Source: Albifimbria verrucaria
Lineage: Eukaryota > Ascomycota > Sordariomycetes > Hypocreales > Stachybotryaceae
NCBI GenBank assembly: GCA_020081605.1
Contig: JAHREC010000011.1
Coordinates: forward strand, 372,001 to 436,000
DNA: 64,000 nt
Direction of reading: 5' to 3'
The number at the start of each line of letters is the position of its first letter. The stretch's first letter is position 1. Shown piece after piece: positions 11,415 to 23,720 of this stretch. The position numbers and the translations under genes were made by a program. Under the pieces are notes generated by a model, which saw nothing but the letters and a program-made list of their open reading frames with translations, searched no databases and was not told where the DNA came from.

Positions 11415-13374
11415 GTGAAACTGGACTGTTGGAATAAATCTTTACAATACTTTGCTGATAAGGTTGCTGAGTCACATAGGAAGATTTCCCGATGCATTAG
11501 GGGCATATATACTCGTTCTGTTGTTTCTGCATATGCTTTCTCGTCCCCAATAGCGACGAGACATGGCCATCGTAGAATTTCTTTCCATGACTTACGGCGG
11601 ATTATTGATGTACGGGTTTTCGCTTTGAGCTACTGCGAAACCACCTCTAGACTAGTTGGTGTTATTTTCCACCAGTGAATCAACATATCTAATTGCCAAC
11701 CAGGTTGCATCTTGGCTAACAACAAGGCAAGATAGTCTGTATCTAAGTTTTCTTACATTACTCAGGTTGTACCATTTCAAGTATCTCGGAAGGACATAAA
11801 TCTCCCTTCCCCGCAATTTGGTGCAGTCCCGTGCAGATTCCTGCAGCCAATACACACCAGAATCATCCACCAGTAACGTTGACATTTGAGACTGATCGAC
11901 TCACAGCAGACTAATTAAAATGCATCATGTTGATATTTTCCCCACAAAACTGGAGTAAATCTTTCCTTTTTTCAGATTATAGTAGCATGACGTCGCTGAA
12001 GTTACATCTCAAAATTGCAGGGTTCTTCATAGTGGTATCGTTAAAGGTAAAATCTAATGGAAGTAGAAATGCATTTTACTATGCGGCACAAATGTCCAGC
12101 TTGTTCAACTCCATGTTAGACGAGAAGCATCACATCCTAGCCTGGACGAATGTGAATTAGTAAAAATTTGCCTTTGCTTCTAAACAGCATGTGATGGTTG
12201 GAGTCCCAGAATTTACTATTTTCGTCCCCAAGAAAAAAAAGCATTTCTCAGCTGACTTGTTCAGTGAAGAAAAGAGCGGCCCTAAAGAACTGGAATGAGA
12301 GTAGATTCCAGTATCATAGATGTCCGGTGGTAAGATCTACATCTAAAGCTACAACATACAAGTCTGATATAATAACAGTAGGTGGAGCCCGTCATGTGCG
12401 ATTTTCAAGCTCTTTATTCCTTGACTCTGACACCACGCTTTATCCAAGCGTTGGTACATATAGATATAGAGCCGCGGAGTACTTTGTCGAGTGTATCGTC
12501 TGTTTACCTAGTCCCTAAACTAATATCCGGTCTGCTTACAGACTGACCCGTTGCATTGCATGCTTTGTATCGAAAAGATGGATTGTTTCAGGACCCGTTC
12601 ACATTTAACCATGGTTCAAGATTTAATAGGCATCACATTGTGATATCTTGACTTTGGTGTCTCATCCACGGCGCCTCTTGGAGAATTGACCAACTGCATT
12701 GTTTTGTTTTGTTTTTTTGTTCTTTTTTATATGTTTCCAGAATCACCTTCACGACAAAAGAGTATTCTAACCAAACACGAGCACCTTGGTGAGAGGCAGA
12801 ACGCTATGGACATTGGTGCGTCAAGTGGTGACGATGGTAACTTTGGCTAGCTTTCCAATTATATCTGGCACTGGGAAACACCGACAGATATCTCAAGACC
12901 CGCAGTCGCCAGGGTCAATGAAACTGGGTTTTCAGGTCCGGCCAATTCTCCATCCAAGCTGTGGAGACGGTGAAATTTACCCGATCCAGAGACGTGGACG
13001 CGTGGATTACTATTCAATTATGATTTTACAAATGACTGTCAGCCAATCCCCTGTGCTTATTTCATTTTCCCCTGAAACCAGCCGATTGATTCATACTACA
13101 TTGGGCATAGATCCCAGCTGTCAGGATTTTCTCCGCATCCTGCATCGCTCTCGTCAAATGTCTTTGGCGATTTGATGTAGAGGTGATTGTTCGATTTCAT
13201 TGTATTATGCGATCGTCAGCTTCAATATGAAATATTTGGCCAGTTCGGGGCGTATGACGCCTGCTGCATGGGGAGAATACCCTCGAGGATTGGTCCATCA
13301 TTACCCTGATTAAGCCTCTAGTACAGCCCCTGTCAAATTATCTATATATGTGCCTAGATCCAACTTACTGATAA
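11415..13374. other. Intergenic, no gene recognised
   Basis: Divergent region between the pectate lyase and the RA-PH gene. A T-rich tract (TTTTGTTTTGTTTTTTTG) lies near 12700. A 129-codon frame at 12786-13175 has no recognised domain. Missing 5' exons of the RA-PH gene may lie in the right half. Confidence 0.45.
11502..11511 (-). promoter_or_regulatory. Putative TATA element of the pectate lyase gene
   Basis: A TATATAT run (reading on the minus strand) lies about 90-105 bases upstream of the candidate start codons at 11414 and 11396. Position only; no transcription start is visible. Confidence 0.35.
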
Positions 13375-15495
13375 ATGTTCACCAACTCTGCAATCTATTA
13401 CGCTGCACATATTCTCAAGGCGAGGCCTATTGGCTCTTCCAAGGCCTTTGGCGTCGACTTACTCGTTGTTGGAGTGAACCTTGGTTATTTATGGCGTTTT
13501 ACAGCTAACTATCTTCCTAAAGCAACCTTTGATCAACTCGTAGAAATGGAAATGTCTCCCGATTTAGACGAAGGCGGTGGTGGCTTCCAAACAGATGGAC
13601 CGACGTCAACCAGCATTCCAGATGAAAGGGTATAAGCCTCGGTCTTGAATCAGATTGATGTACTAATGTTCAAGCAGAAAGTTAATGTACGATATATGAG
13701 GTTCTCTATTGATCTTCCGGTGACGTCTACTACGTCCCCGTCGGATATCCTTTACACGTTAGCAACTCTTGGACCGCATCCAATAAATCCTCAGACTAGC
13801 GTCGTTGTCGAATCGTGTTTCGCCTCTGGGCTCGAACGCCAATTAAGACATAGCGAGTTGATTCATGAGATTCTGGACTCCTGGGAGTCAGACAGTCGTC
13901 ATTCGCTCCGTGTTGTATTGGGAGAACATACAGGATTTCCGACAGAATCTATCCCAAAGCCGCTTGTAGCACCACTGGGTTCTGTCCATTTTTCACTTTA
14001 CCATTGTCAAGAGATTGGTGAATGGAGTGAGGAGCTCATCACATTTCTTGATACTGGCAAAGTCTTTTGTCAAGGAGGAAAGACGTGCGGATGTCTACTC
14101 AAAATCGTCGTCTGCTTTGTGATTTATCAAATTTTGACATTTGCCATGTCACTTCGGGCTACATGTTTCAGTGCTTACAGCCGCCAAAGAAATACTGTTT
14201 TGCCCTTAAAAGCCTGCAGAACCATGACCTCATTCTGAAGACAAGAAACTACATCCACTTTTTCACGACAGATGATCAGAATTTAGCAGACAACTTTCAA
14301 CAATATGTTCAAGATTGGAGGACCATTTATCTTGCGAAGAAAAATATTGATCGCAGTAACGGAGAAGAAAAGTGGAACAATAAATCCCAGAAACCATCAT
14401 TGGTTGCTGCAACCAACGGAATCATCAGCCTCAGCAACCGAGAAAAGGTATCTGCAGCCAAAACGGCTGTTGGTATTGAACCTATTGATACTTTATTCGA
14501 TACGGAGCCAGCTACCAAGTCCATGGGGAATAATGAGGAACGAGTTTCGAAATTTAGCCCAATGGTGACACAGGAAGTGGTTCACAATCCAGAGGCGATC
14601 ATTGGATATCAAAGTCACTTCCCATCAAATCCTATACCATCACCATGTTCATCATGTGGAGTTGGAAAGGGTATCGACATTCCGAGGAAATGTAACGAGT
14701 TCGATCCGAGGGGTTACTGGGGACAGGTATCAAATTCTGAAGCATCAGGCCGAGGCTAGGTCATGTGCAAGAAATCATCAGCCCCTGAAAGCCCATTTAC
14801 TGGCGGTCTCCTCCAAAGCCACGGAAAATCAATGCGGCAGCAGTCCAATTGTTCATTAAAACGCAACACGTCTATTTCAAACATCAGTAGTACGAAGAGG
14901 TTATCCATACCACTGGTTGAGACAAACCATGACACGACCACTGCTAAAATTGCAACCCGCAGATTATCTCAACATCCCACCCCTCATGCTTAGACGCAAC
15001 ATCCGCAAGATCTACAGGAACACATGACGTCTTCAATATGGCAAAAGAGGAAACTGTGTACCCTTTGCTGGGAGGATCTACTGCTGTCAGTACAAAAGCC
15101 CGTCCATCGCAGGAAATCATGGCCACGGTGTCAAAGTTTCGACGGGGATGCCGCTCATTAGTCTTGCTCGGAACTCCTGGGGCTATTGGCCAACTAACGA
15201 TACGGCCACATCTCCTTCATTTTCGTTGGCTAGCCCAGCTCGTTCCATCAGGCGAGCCAACAGCACTCTTGGCTGGGAGTCGCCTGCCAGAGCAACTGTT
15301 AATTTGCGGCACAGTTGTACCACTACGAGGATTGCCTCTTTGGAACCTAGACCGGATCGCCATTCTCTCACATCGCCACAAGGGCGTCGAGAGGAGCTAG
15401 ATCATTCCACGACGCACACTAACTACGCTGATGCTCGTTACGAACACCAATACTTGTACTACTATCGTCATCATTATCATCAGCACAATCAATAG
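13375..15495 (+). CDS. RA and PH domain adaptor-type protein (frame-broken)
   Basis: Resembles fungal signalling proteins that pair a Ras-association-like region with a pleckstrin-homology domain. Intron 13630-13674 (branch ACTAAT) joins ..DER to QKVNVRYMRFSIDLPVTST. RA-like part: FSIDLPVTST...INPQTSVVVESC...GLERQLR, about 13675-13910. PH part: SVHFSLYHCQEIGEWSEELITFL, then after a one-base loss near 14070-14073, RRKDVRMSTQNRRLLCDLSNFDI, KKYCFALKS, YIHFFTTDDQNLADNFQQYVQDW. After 14720 the coding signal jumps frame several times to a Ser/Thr-rich tail ending near 15495. Start unclear: 13375 gives the longest frame, MEMSPDLDEGG is an internal option. Either several sequence errors or a decaying gene. 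Confidence 0.55.
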
Positions 15496-16290
15496 TCTGT
15501 GTGCCGTTATGAGGTTAGAAAAGCGAGCATTGCAGTAAGACGGTGACAAGACATGCCTTACGTCACTATACTACTTTTACTGTCGTCAGAAGAGCTATGA
15601 TCCAGCATTTAAACTATTTCAGACCAGCCTCTATGCCCAATACTCATCTCAAAACGTATTACCTGCGCATCCCTTCCGGATAGGCCTAGCATAATCATCA
15701 GCCTTGAAGTAATATTCTCGAAGTTTTCCTCACTGCAATTCAGACTGTGTTCTTGTGTAGGCTATCTAAAACACTCTGACCTCCCAACGTAAGTTTGATA
15801 CCAATAGTTCTAGATTGATTCTCTTCACATGGGGACGTCAGCCGTAAGGTTTGCTCAAAGGTGGAGCTGTGCCTGCTAGTAATAATGTGATTTTAGCGCA
15901 AGCAATAAATTTTGTGTTTTGAAACTCGGCCTCCATGACTTTGTACTGTGATTAAGTATCAACATGGTTGGCGGATCTACCACTTGAGACGGAGCCTACT
16001 GTGGTTGCTTCGCCATATGCTCGATACGCACGTACGACAAATTGACTAAGAGTAAATGGCCAGAGTTATAGCCTATTCTGTTATGAGAGACATGTTTCTG
16101 GGGTTTCGGTTGGGGCTGCAGCCACTCCATAGTATCTCTTCTTTGGGAGGCTGGGTGGTACCTCGGTTGGTCGACAGATTCCCCATCTCAGTATCATTTT
16201 GGTTTTTCTCCATACCCCAGGACTAATGCTTAGAAATTGACATATATTATTTCATTACAAAGATACAGTACGAACGCCTTGCTGGTCCCC
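15496..16290. other. Intergenic, no gene recognised
   Basis: About 800 bases between the RA-PH gene and the repeat in front of the SDR gene. Nothing beyond short noise frames is visible. Confidence 0.5.
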
Positions 16291-16395
16291 AACCCTTATT
16301 GGTTCATAAGCTTTGTTGGTTGGCAATCCTTGTTGGTTGGTAAGCTTTGTTGGTTGTCAATCCTTGTTGGTTGGTAAGCTTTGTTGATTGTTAAA
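16291..16395 (+). repeat. 34-bp tandem repeat upstream of the SDR gene
   Basis: About 2.6 to 3 units of a 34-base sequence: 16308-16341, 16342-16375, and a partial from 16376, preceded by a decayed partial copy at 16291-16307. Each unit holds AAGCTTTGTTGGTT and ATCCTTGTTGGTTGG. The array ends about 60 bases before the SDR start codon, so it sits in the core promoter or leader. Confidence 0.85.
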
Positions 16396-16455
16396 TATTG
16401 GTGTTAGCTGAACGTCTGTTTCTCTCTTTTGCTTCATTCGTTCAGCAGAATCTAA

Positions 16456-17282
16456 ATGCCCCTAGCCATGTCTACTGTCGTCTTCATCTCCGGAGCAAAC
16501 CGCGGTCTCGGGCGGGGACTTCTCCAACGCTTTCTTGCTCTTGATGACCATACTGTCATTGCAGGGAACCGCAACCCAGAACACCACTCCTCACATGCCT
16601 TGGTCGATCTTCCAAAGGGAAAGGGCAGTAAACTCATCATTGTTAAGCTTGATGCTACACTGGACCAAGATGCCCCGAATGCGGTTGAAGAGCTGCACCA
16701 AAACTACGGCATCGACCACCTGGATATTGTTATCGCTAATGCTGGAGTCTCTTTTGCGTGGCCCACTGTAGCTGATGCCAATCTAGATGACGTTAGAGCT
16801 CACATGGGCCCCAATGTCTACGGTGGAATTAGTCTCTATCAAGCTACCCGACAGCTAATGAAAAACTCCCCAGGAGCCAATCTTTGCCACTATGGGATCC
16901 GCAGCTGGATGTATAGCGTACGTCTGACATTATAAATTATAGTTGATTTTGGCGTTGGATTTATCGAACTATAGCAACTAACGATTGATAGAAATCAACC
17001 ACCCATTCCTAATGCGTGTTATGGGCCTTCCAAAGCCGCCATTAACTGGTACATTGTGCGTATCAATAGCGAGGACCCTGGCTCAACGCCTTTTCTATGG
17101 ATCCAGGCGTGGTCTTGACAGATCTTGGTAAAGCAGGAGCCCAGTATCTTGGCTTCCCTGAGAATGCCTGTCTTCCCGTGGATGTATCCTGCGATGGTAT
17201 GATGGGAGTATTTGCGAACTCTACGAAAGAGAAGCATGGTGGGAAGATGGTTGGATATGACGGAGAGATCCGCGGATTTTGA
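16456..17282 (+). CDS. Short-chain dehydrogenase/reductase (norsolorinate ketoreductase-like)
   Basis: Classical SDR, NAD(P)H-dependent carbonyl reduction; closest in style to fungal ketoreductases of the Nor-1/StcE type. Seen: cofactor motif SGANRGLG (about residues 12-19), IANAG, active-site Ser region ATMGSAAG and catalytic YGPSK. A single intron, about 16919-16992 (GC/GTACGT to GATAG/A), joins CIA to NQPPIPNACYGPSK. Two frame problems: about 16880-16885 (GANL/FATMGSAAG, +1 or -2 within a CTTTG run) and 17075-17077 (CCC, one base missing in EDP/WLNAFSMDPG). With both repaired the product is about 250 residues, the usual SDR length. The natural substrate is unknown; no biosynthetic cluster surrounds it. 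Confidence 0.85.
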
Positions 17283-17802
17283 GACTTTGTAGATAGCTCT
17301 GTACCAAGGCTATCTCGTTGACAATCAAATCAAATCCCGCATTGATCCTATACAAGCAATCACGTAAAGGATTTTGGCAAATGATGCTCGTGGACGTCCT
17401 CTCTAAAGTAAATATAGGTGGAATGGTGGACTTATGATACTGACTGGCAATGAAAGACTCGTCGGCTAGTTCATATGCCAGGGTACTGCTATACCTGTAT
17501 TGGGTAGATGTCAACCTTTTATAGTGTTGGCAATATATGCTACTCACTAAAGTATGCAAGGGCAACATACACGTTGGACATGCGACATCGTTATCAACTA
17601 GCTTATGACTATAGCCTCACTCGCACACCATGGGAAGCTACATTCAATAGTAATTCAACATATAAGAGACAAATTCTTCTTTTGATAATCTCGCAACAGC
17701 CGGGACTTTATATATACCATGCGCCTATGCTAAGTCTGACGATACACATAAGGTCTATTCAATGCTCTTATGTGCAATTATTTCCCGTGCATTCAAATGC
17801 TC
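17283..17802. other. Intergenic, no gene recognised
   Basis: Convergent 3' flanks of the SDR and carboxypeptidase genes. About 520 bases, AT-rich, with no supported feature. Confidence 0.5.
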
Positions 17803-19545
17803 TCAACGTTTATAGATGGTTCCGTTCCCAGTAAAGTTTCCAGGCTGAGTCGTGAAGCTCTGGACGCTGCTGAAATCCTTTACCTTTCCGAGCAATATCT
17901 CCAGCATACGGTATGCAACACCCGGAGTGTAGCCAGGCAGCTCGTGACCAGCAAGACGGGCAGTATAGAATGTCAACCCACGCTCAGACGTCCACACACC
18001 CTGAACACCGGCACCTGCCAGAGCTCCTCCGTTGTATTCGGGATGATAAGGGGCGTAAAGCGGCGTGGATGGGTATTTTGACAGTCCCTGTGCGCCATTC
18101 CAGGTCATGTTCTGGATCGCGAAGAGAGTGCCGTTGGTGCTGAGGAGCATATCGAGATCACCAGAGCCGATAATTGTGTTGTTGGTGAATTCAATAACAC
18201 GCTGCAGGGCACCGCTATTGGCGGGGCCAACGGACTGATCAGAACCATGGCTACTAGAATTGCCATGGCCAAAAACATTAATATCCGTGCACTGCTGCCA
18301 GTTGCTATCCAGAGGAGCGTGCAACGCCTTCTTAACGTCCGTTCGGTTAAAGTAGATAGTGGCACCAGGAGGTGAGTAGTCACCGCTGTTAACAATTCCC
18401 AGCTGAGAGTATGGGTGTGGGCAGGTTTCCGTGATGTGGTAAATGTTAAAGCACGGGTTGACTTCCAAGATGGCACTGTAGAAAGTGTCAAACATGTCGC
18501 AAGCACCTGTTTCAGTACTGTACGGATCCGTAAGGACAGGGAAAGGCTCCTGGGGCGGCGGGAACGTGAAGTAGGTGTCGAGGTATGAAGAGTAGTTGCA
18601 AGAATTCTGACGCTCCCGAACCTGATTGAGAAAGGTCTCATTCAAAAACAGCAAGTTTTGCCAAAACTCAACATAGGGCAATATAACGACCTGCTGTTGA
18701 ATCGTTTCATCACCTATGATTGGGTCGTTGATGCTAATTCCCGCTAAGTTGAAGTACTCGGTGTCGTTGGCAGAGATGAAACCATCAGCAATGTAAGGGA
18801 CGTAGTAACCGGCGTAGGATTCGCCAGTGATGTATGTCTTCCAGTTCTTGGTTTCAAAGGTATCGACAAAGCTCTTGTAGAAGCCCCGGAACTCAGCCGC
18901 AAGTTCAACCTCATTGCTGATGTTGGGTACTCCTTGGGAGTAGCCTACTCCGACAGGCTGTTCAACCCATAGCATGTTTGTCAAGTTGGTCCATGAGTAG
19001 GGGTTCTGCACAGGAGCAAGTGTGCCTGCCTCCCAAGTAAAAGGTCCATTCTCAGTCAGAAATCCGGAAAGCGAAGAGCAACCAGGTCCTCCATTGAGCC
19101 TGTCTCGCGTTAGTGGGATTAGAAGGCCAACTGGCAGGAGTCTGTTTCCTTACCATATGGTGACCTCCTCGGGGTTTTTGAAGCTGTCGAGGGAAGAACC
19201 AGAAGAAAAGTTTGCGGGTCTCATCGGGGTTATCAGAGATTGGAAGGAGTCCAGCGTAAGACTCGCCAATATCGAACGGAACCTCTGGGATGCTGGAGCC
19301 GTTGACGGAGAAATCTATTATCCAATTAGGTCAATGTTTGATAGGTTCACCGGCCTACACTTGCTCACCCTTGGTTTTATCCGTGAGGAACCTGGAAGCT
19401 CTCTTCCGAATTTCCGGGTGCGAGAACGGCTGGTTGCCCACCCGCCTTTCAACTATGGATCTTGGAAGTGTAGGCTTGGCCGGCTTCTGAAACCAAGCGC
19501 AGACGAGGCGCAAAGTAGCACATTAAAGAGATTAAGGAGCTTCAT
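17803..19545 (-). CDS. Serine carboxypeptidase, peptidase family S10
   Basis: Secreted or vacuolar carboxypeptidase that trims C-terminal residues. Start at 19545 gives a signal peptide ([18 protein letters not shown]). Exons: 19545-19369, 19314-19154, 19099-17803. Catalytic features: [11 protein letters not shown] oxyanion loop, GESYAGYY nucleophile Ser, the Asp region [14 protein letters not shown], and the His in [12 protein letters not shown]. Many N-glycosylation sequons (NLT, NET, NYS, NRT, NNT, NGT). The last exon of about 430 codons is intact. One base is missing in exon 1 (GG near 19478-19479, before [12 protein letters not shown]), and two are probably missing in exon 2 near 19186-19193 ([16 protein letters not shown]). 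Confidence 0.93.
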
Positions 19546-20981
19546 CTTGACTTGGTCTATGAAGAAACTGCAGCCACCTGGATCTTGCTCCAAGTGTCAA
19601 CCCGGGGCAGCCAGTATTTGAGCATTTCCGTGTGTAAAGGTATTATATGCCTGTTTACTATGATATGTATGAAGATTAGCAAAGTTCCCAAAAGTCCCAA
19701 GCTAAAATGGATCGATATGGCAATTGAATGGCTATGGAGCATTAGTTCATGACACAACGTTCGGTATTCGGCACCGGCTAGTTACATGACCCACACATCT
19801 CCATCTGTCAGCACCGCAATTGTTTAGTAGCGAGCGTCCTACAAATTAGTGTGGCGATAGCATGGCAAAGGGCTGCTGAGCCACACAGGGATGATTACAG
19901 CACATTCGGGCGCAAATAACATGCTTGGGCGTCTCTTGATTCTTTTCCTCCAAGTTGACTGCTTCTACCTTTGCCAAGATACTTCAAGATTTGATATAAA
20001 TTGCCGAAATAAGAAGTACTCATTCCTCCAGACTAGCCTAGTCGAGTCATGCCGCTGGTCGGGTGTTCGGCTGTTGAAATGCTATGAGGTGACGTAGTAC
20101 GGCACGGACTACCCTACCACCTTCCTCATGGGGCTCTAAAAGGTCCCGCATGCCTGCGATTCAAGAGGCGATCGTCTTGTAGCGACGATTCGTGATTTGG
20201 TGGCCCTGATTAGTGCATGCGAGACCACCGGGGTCCGGAGAGAACAAGCCTTCGGCCGGAGATACGGTCGAAGCTTGTCTTACCAAGCCTTGTCAATTGC
20301 GTAGGGCAAATGAACCAATCAAGGAAAAGGCTCAACATCACATCCACAGCACCTCTTCTCATGGGTGCAATATTTGCTCATTTATGCTTGTTGTCATGTC
20401 GCCATCTCCGATTCTACCCATGAAATTTTCCAACCGTGAATAGACCCGACGTGGTACTTTGTTAAAGCTTTGCTTGTTGGCATAATGTCTTCTTCGAAGG
20501 CTCTCACGCCACCCGTTCCGAGATAATAAATAAATTTACAGCAGGATAAAAAATCGAAAAATTTGGTCAGGCTTCAGTACTTTAATATGATAGCTCACCA
20601 ATGGAAGGTTATCTCACACAGCTCTCATCTCGGCGTTGACGAAGCTCATCAAGTTAGTAGATATCCTCACATCTAACTCTGTATGTACCTCTATCAAATA
20701 AGCAGACCTCATAAATCTTACATGATTAGTGAGACCACCTATGCTTGGAGTATTGAATGTGACTAAACATGGCTTCCATAAGTCGAGCCGTTTGTTTTCG
20801 AGGCTCCTAATACCAGTGGTGACATTTGAGGCTGCCACTAGCACGAACAATCTGTGTGGCAATCATTGGTTGATTCGGGTTTGGGGAGTTGATGAAGAAC
20901 ATGTTCAGTGTGTCATTTCAATAACTTAGGACATGAAGAACACTGAGCCCATGGGATTATGACATTCTGAAGCCTACTTGT
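19546..20981. other. Intergenic, one doubtful coding fragment
   Basis: About 1.4 kb. An 82-codon minus frame at 20614-20862 looks mildly protein-like but has no domain and may be chance. Nothing else was recognised. Confidence 0.4.
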
Positions 20982-21768
20982 TCAATAGTAGCCCTCAAAT
21001 GTATCTTCATGGTTCTCTGCCACTCGTGATACCTCATCCTCAATTGTCGAGCTCTCGTCCGTAGGCCCTAGAATGTCAAACGCAAGGCCGTGAGTCTTCT
21101 TATTGTGCAGGGCTGCGTAGATGACTCTGGCAACATCTTCCCGGGTGATCATACCGATAACCCTGACCTTGCCAGCACGTAGTTTCCCGGTACCACGACC
21201 CTCTGTCAAACCACCTGGTCTCACTATGGTGTAGTTGAGCTTCGAGCCGCATTCCCAACCCTCAACTCCGTGTCTGCTGCAAGTTTGGCTCGCATTATGG
21301 GTCCGATGACTCCCCACATGCGCTCGCTCAGTTTCTCATCTGCCTCCGTGTACCAATCGGGGACCGGCTTGTCTCTCTATCACGTACATCCAGGGCGCTT
21401 ATAACGATGTACCGCTTTGTCGTCACGGTAGCCTTAGCCAAGGCATTCATAGCGCGAATGGCTCCATCCCGGTCCACCGCTTCAGCCGACTTGGGATCCT
21501 TGCCGCCAGCAGCCCAGACAAGTACGTCCGGGCGGGTACGCTCAATTATCTCCAAGAAATCTGCCTCTGTGCCGGTTGAGATGTCCTGGACAATCGGTTT
21601 CGCCCTGATGGCTTCCAAGTCTGGGATCTGCTTCGGATCGCGGATGACGCTAAAGACGGTGTGCGGGGTTTTGGCATCTAGGAGTATGGTAGTCAAATGT
21701 CGAGCCGTCTTTCCATTGCCCCCAAAGATGAGGGCAGTGGTCATATTGAGAATGGATGCGTCTCCCAT
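20982..21768 (-). CDS. NAD(P)-binding atypical SDR (NmrA/SDR_a5-like)
   Basis: Single-exon gene for a Rossmann-fold protein. N-terminal cofactor loop is ALIFGGNGKTARHL; then DVLVWAAGGKDPKSAEAVDRDGA, RYIVISALDVRDR, LNYTIVRPGGLT and MITREDVARVIYAAL, the usual order for this group (no YxxxK catalytic pair in the classical spacing). Start could be 21768 or the Met of MTTALIFGG at 21744. Two single-base losses: about 21372-21376 (VRDRE-DKPVPDWYTEADEKLSERMWG) and 21246-21249 (VGN-GSKLNYTIVRPGG). After repair the product is about 262 residues. Function beyond NAD(P) binding cannot be read from sequence. Confidence 0.8.
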
Positions 21769-22882
21769 GATCCTTTTTGTTGCTGTACAAGTCGATTGGG
21801 TTGTTTAATCTACGTGATCAATGGATGAAATGCCAAACCTTGGCCCGTGGCTCCAGAAAGGTCGGCCCCACATATGATTGATGGTTTACCTGATTCGATG
21901 ATGTCAAATTCATTCACATCGTTCTAAGACACAACAAGGCACAACTTTTGTCGGCAAATTTGATTCACCCCACGAATTCATTTTGATGAGTAAATAGTGG
22001 TGGTTGGTTAGTTACCATATGCCTCCCTTGTGATGTCAGGACCATGATCCGTCGCAAGCACCCTGTCTCCCAGAGCTGCCTCTGTAGCCAGACCCCTAGA
22101 AACTGGCCAGAAAACGTAACTTAATCCTCATGCGCCTAAGATGAGCAGATGAATGAGCAAACTCGTTGATTTATATAGCATCTCTGGTACTAGTCATTAA
22201 GGTAACGTGAGCTCTTCCCGTAAGGGTAAGCAAAGCGGAAACCCAGTTGGGCTCTAGGGTATGCCAAAGGCAACGTCAAGGGCCCCGAGCAAGTGCCTCC
22301 GGCGGCGATTGCATCGAGCTGGCCTCGCTACGCTCGATACCACGATGATCATAGCCTGAGGCAACCAAGTCAGCATCATTTTCACAGATTTCAGAGCTCG
22401 AAGCAGTTGACTTAAGGCCCCAGAAGCCGCATCCATGAGTATCTTCAACATTGTCAGAGCTTAAGGCAGCTGAGTTAGCAGTATCATCAAGGGCTTAGGG
22501 TTCAGGGCTCAAGACACCCAGTAGATCAAGAACATCAAGAGCATAGCATCACAAGATACATTAAACTCTAACCAATATCCTGACGTGGTATGACCTTTAA
22601 TAAATTGCCAATACCAAAAGGAGGCCCCAATATCAGTTGATTTCAAGTGCAAGTTTGGAACTTGTAAATCTAGCTGTCCCAAATGAATTCCAAATCAGCC
22701 CAATGAACTTTGACATTCTGGTGCTGTTGATCAGTTGTGTCCATTCGCATCCAAAGTATCTGCAACGTCGTAGAGTAGAGAGGACTCTGCTAGGTAACTC
22801 ATCGTCAACGCACATACAACGCAGACAAATGGGTAGCAATATAATAGGGACCGCAAGCGGCCATGAGAAGAAAGAGACCAGA
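21769..22882. other. Intergenic, no gene recognised
   Basis: No supported gene. Around 22350-22500 there are loosely repeated stretches (AGCCTGAGGCAACC, AGCTCGAAGCAGTTGA, AGCTTAAGGCAGCTGA) that look like a decayed repeat. Confidence 0.45.
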
Positions 22883-22926
22883 TAAATATTATAATTATAA
22901 TTATATAATATATATATATATATAAT
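22883..22926. repeat. AT-only tract
   Basis: A run of A and T including about ten consecutive TA steps, directly before the minisatellite. Confidence 0.85.
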
Positions 22927-22962
22927 TAAAATAAATATTTAAGTATATCTTTATTTTTTTTC

Positions 22963-23158
22963 TATTATTATTTTATTATTATTTTATTATTATTTTATTA
23001 TTATTTTATTATTATTTTATTATTATTTTATTATTATTTTATTATTATTTTATTATTATTTTATTATTATTTTATTATTATTTTATTATTATTTTATTAT
23101 TATTTTATTATTATTTTATTATTATTTTATTAGTATTTTATTAGTATTTTATTATTAT
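22963..23158 (+). repeat. 11-bp minisatellite (TTATTATTATT)n
   Basis: About 18 nearly perfect head-to-tail copies of TTATTATTATT. The last two or three units carry an A-to-G change (TTAGTATTTTA). The array is strongly strand-asymmetric, with only T and A on the + strand over most of its length. Confidence 0.95.
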
Positions 23159-23239
23159 AATCTTTCTGAAAACTCCCATAAAGCTTTAAGCTATGGACTC
23201 ACGAAATATCGCCGTTTTGTTACTACTTCACTATCACTC

Positions 23240-23720
23240 ATGAAAGATGGATTCCACCTTCCGTGCTGCGTGATTTTGGGCTTCGGGTCCCGTCGACACC
23301 ACCACGACGCCATCACGGCCGCGGAGGATTGGCCCTCCATACACGCCCCTTGCGCTACCGCCGCCTCCCTCCTCCCTTCTCGCCGTTGTCTTCTTCTTCT
23401 CCTTCCTGCGGTGCCTCATCCTCCCCGTCATCCGACCTGCCCTCGCCGTTGCTGTTGTTATCTTCGCCCTCTCCCACTCCTCCTCTCCCTTTCCGGCCCT
23501 CTCATAAGTCGGGTAAGTAACTCCTGTTACTGTATTTGCCCTAGATCTATGTGGGGTGCCATGAGTAACTTGATATAGATACACCTTATGAAAGATCAGA
23601 GATCGAAACCCTACGAATCTCCATGTACGAAACAATAGCTCTGAAGCAGCTTGTAGCTGGTCTTTTTGACCATTTGCACCCTTGCGGTGGATTGGGAGAC
23701 CCTCGGTCTCTGAGTTTGTC
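23240..23720 (+). other. Diverged inverted-duplicate arm A (possible small gene remnant)
   Basis: Segments at about 23268-23400 and 23650-23715 resemble the reverse complement of 24170-24370. Shared blocks include TGGGCTTC, CACCACGAC-like, GGCCCTC, CCTCCCTCCTC and TTGCGG(T/C)GGATTGGGA. In translation both arms can read A-(I/V)-T-x-A-E-x-W-P-S. Arm A contains a GGGTAAGTAACTCC splice-donor-like site at about 23510. No full protein can be assigned. Confidence 0.4.

Noticed and set aside
12786..13175. 129-codon plus-strand frame upstream of the RA-PH gene
   Set aside because: No recognisable domain or splice link. It could hide a 5' exon but nothing supports that directly.
13375..15495. RA-PH gene as a definite pseudogene
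   Set aside because: The same type of single-base loss affects housekeeping genes throughout the window, so decay cannot be separated from sequence error here.
18105..18641. 178-codon frame inside the S10 carboxypeptidase on the same strand
   Set aside because: Pure frame shadow of an intact, motif-bearing exon.
22350..22500. Loose repeats of AGC(T/C)xxAGGCA-like words
   Set aside because: Too diverged and irregular by eye to define a repeat unit.
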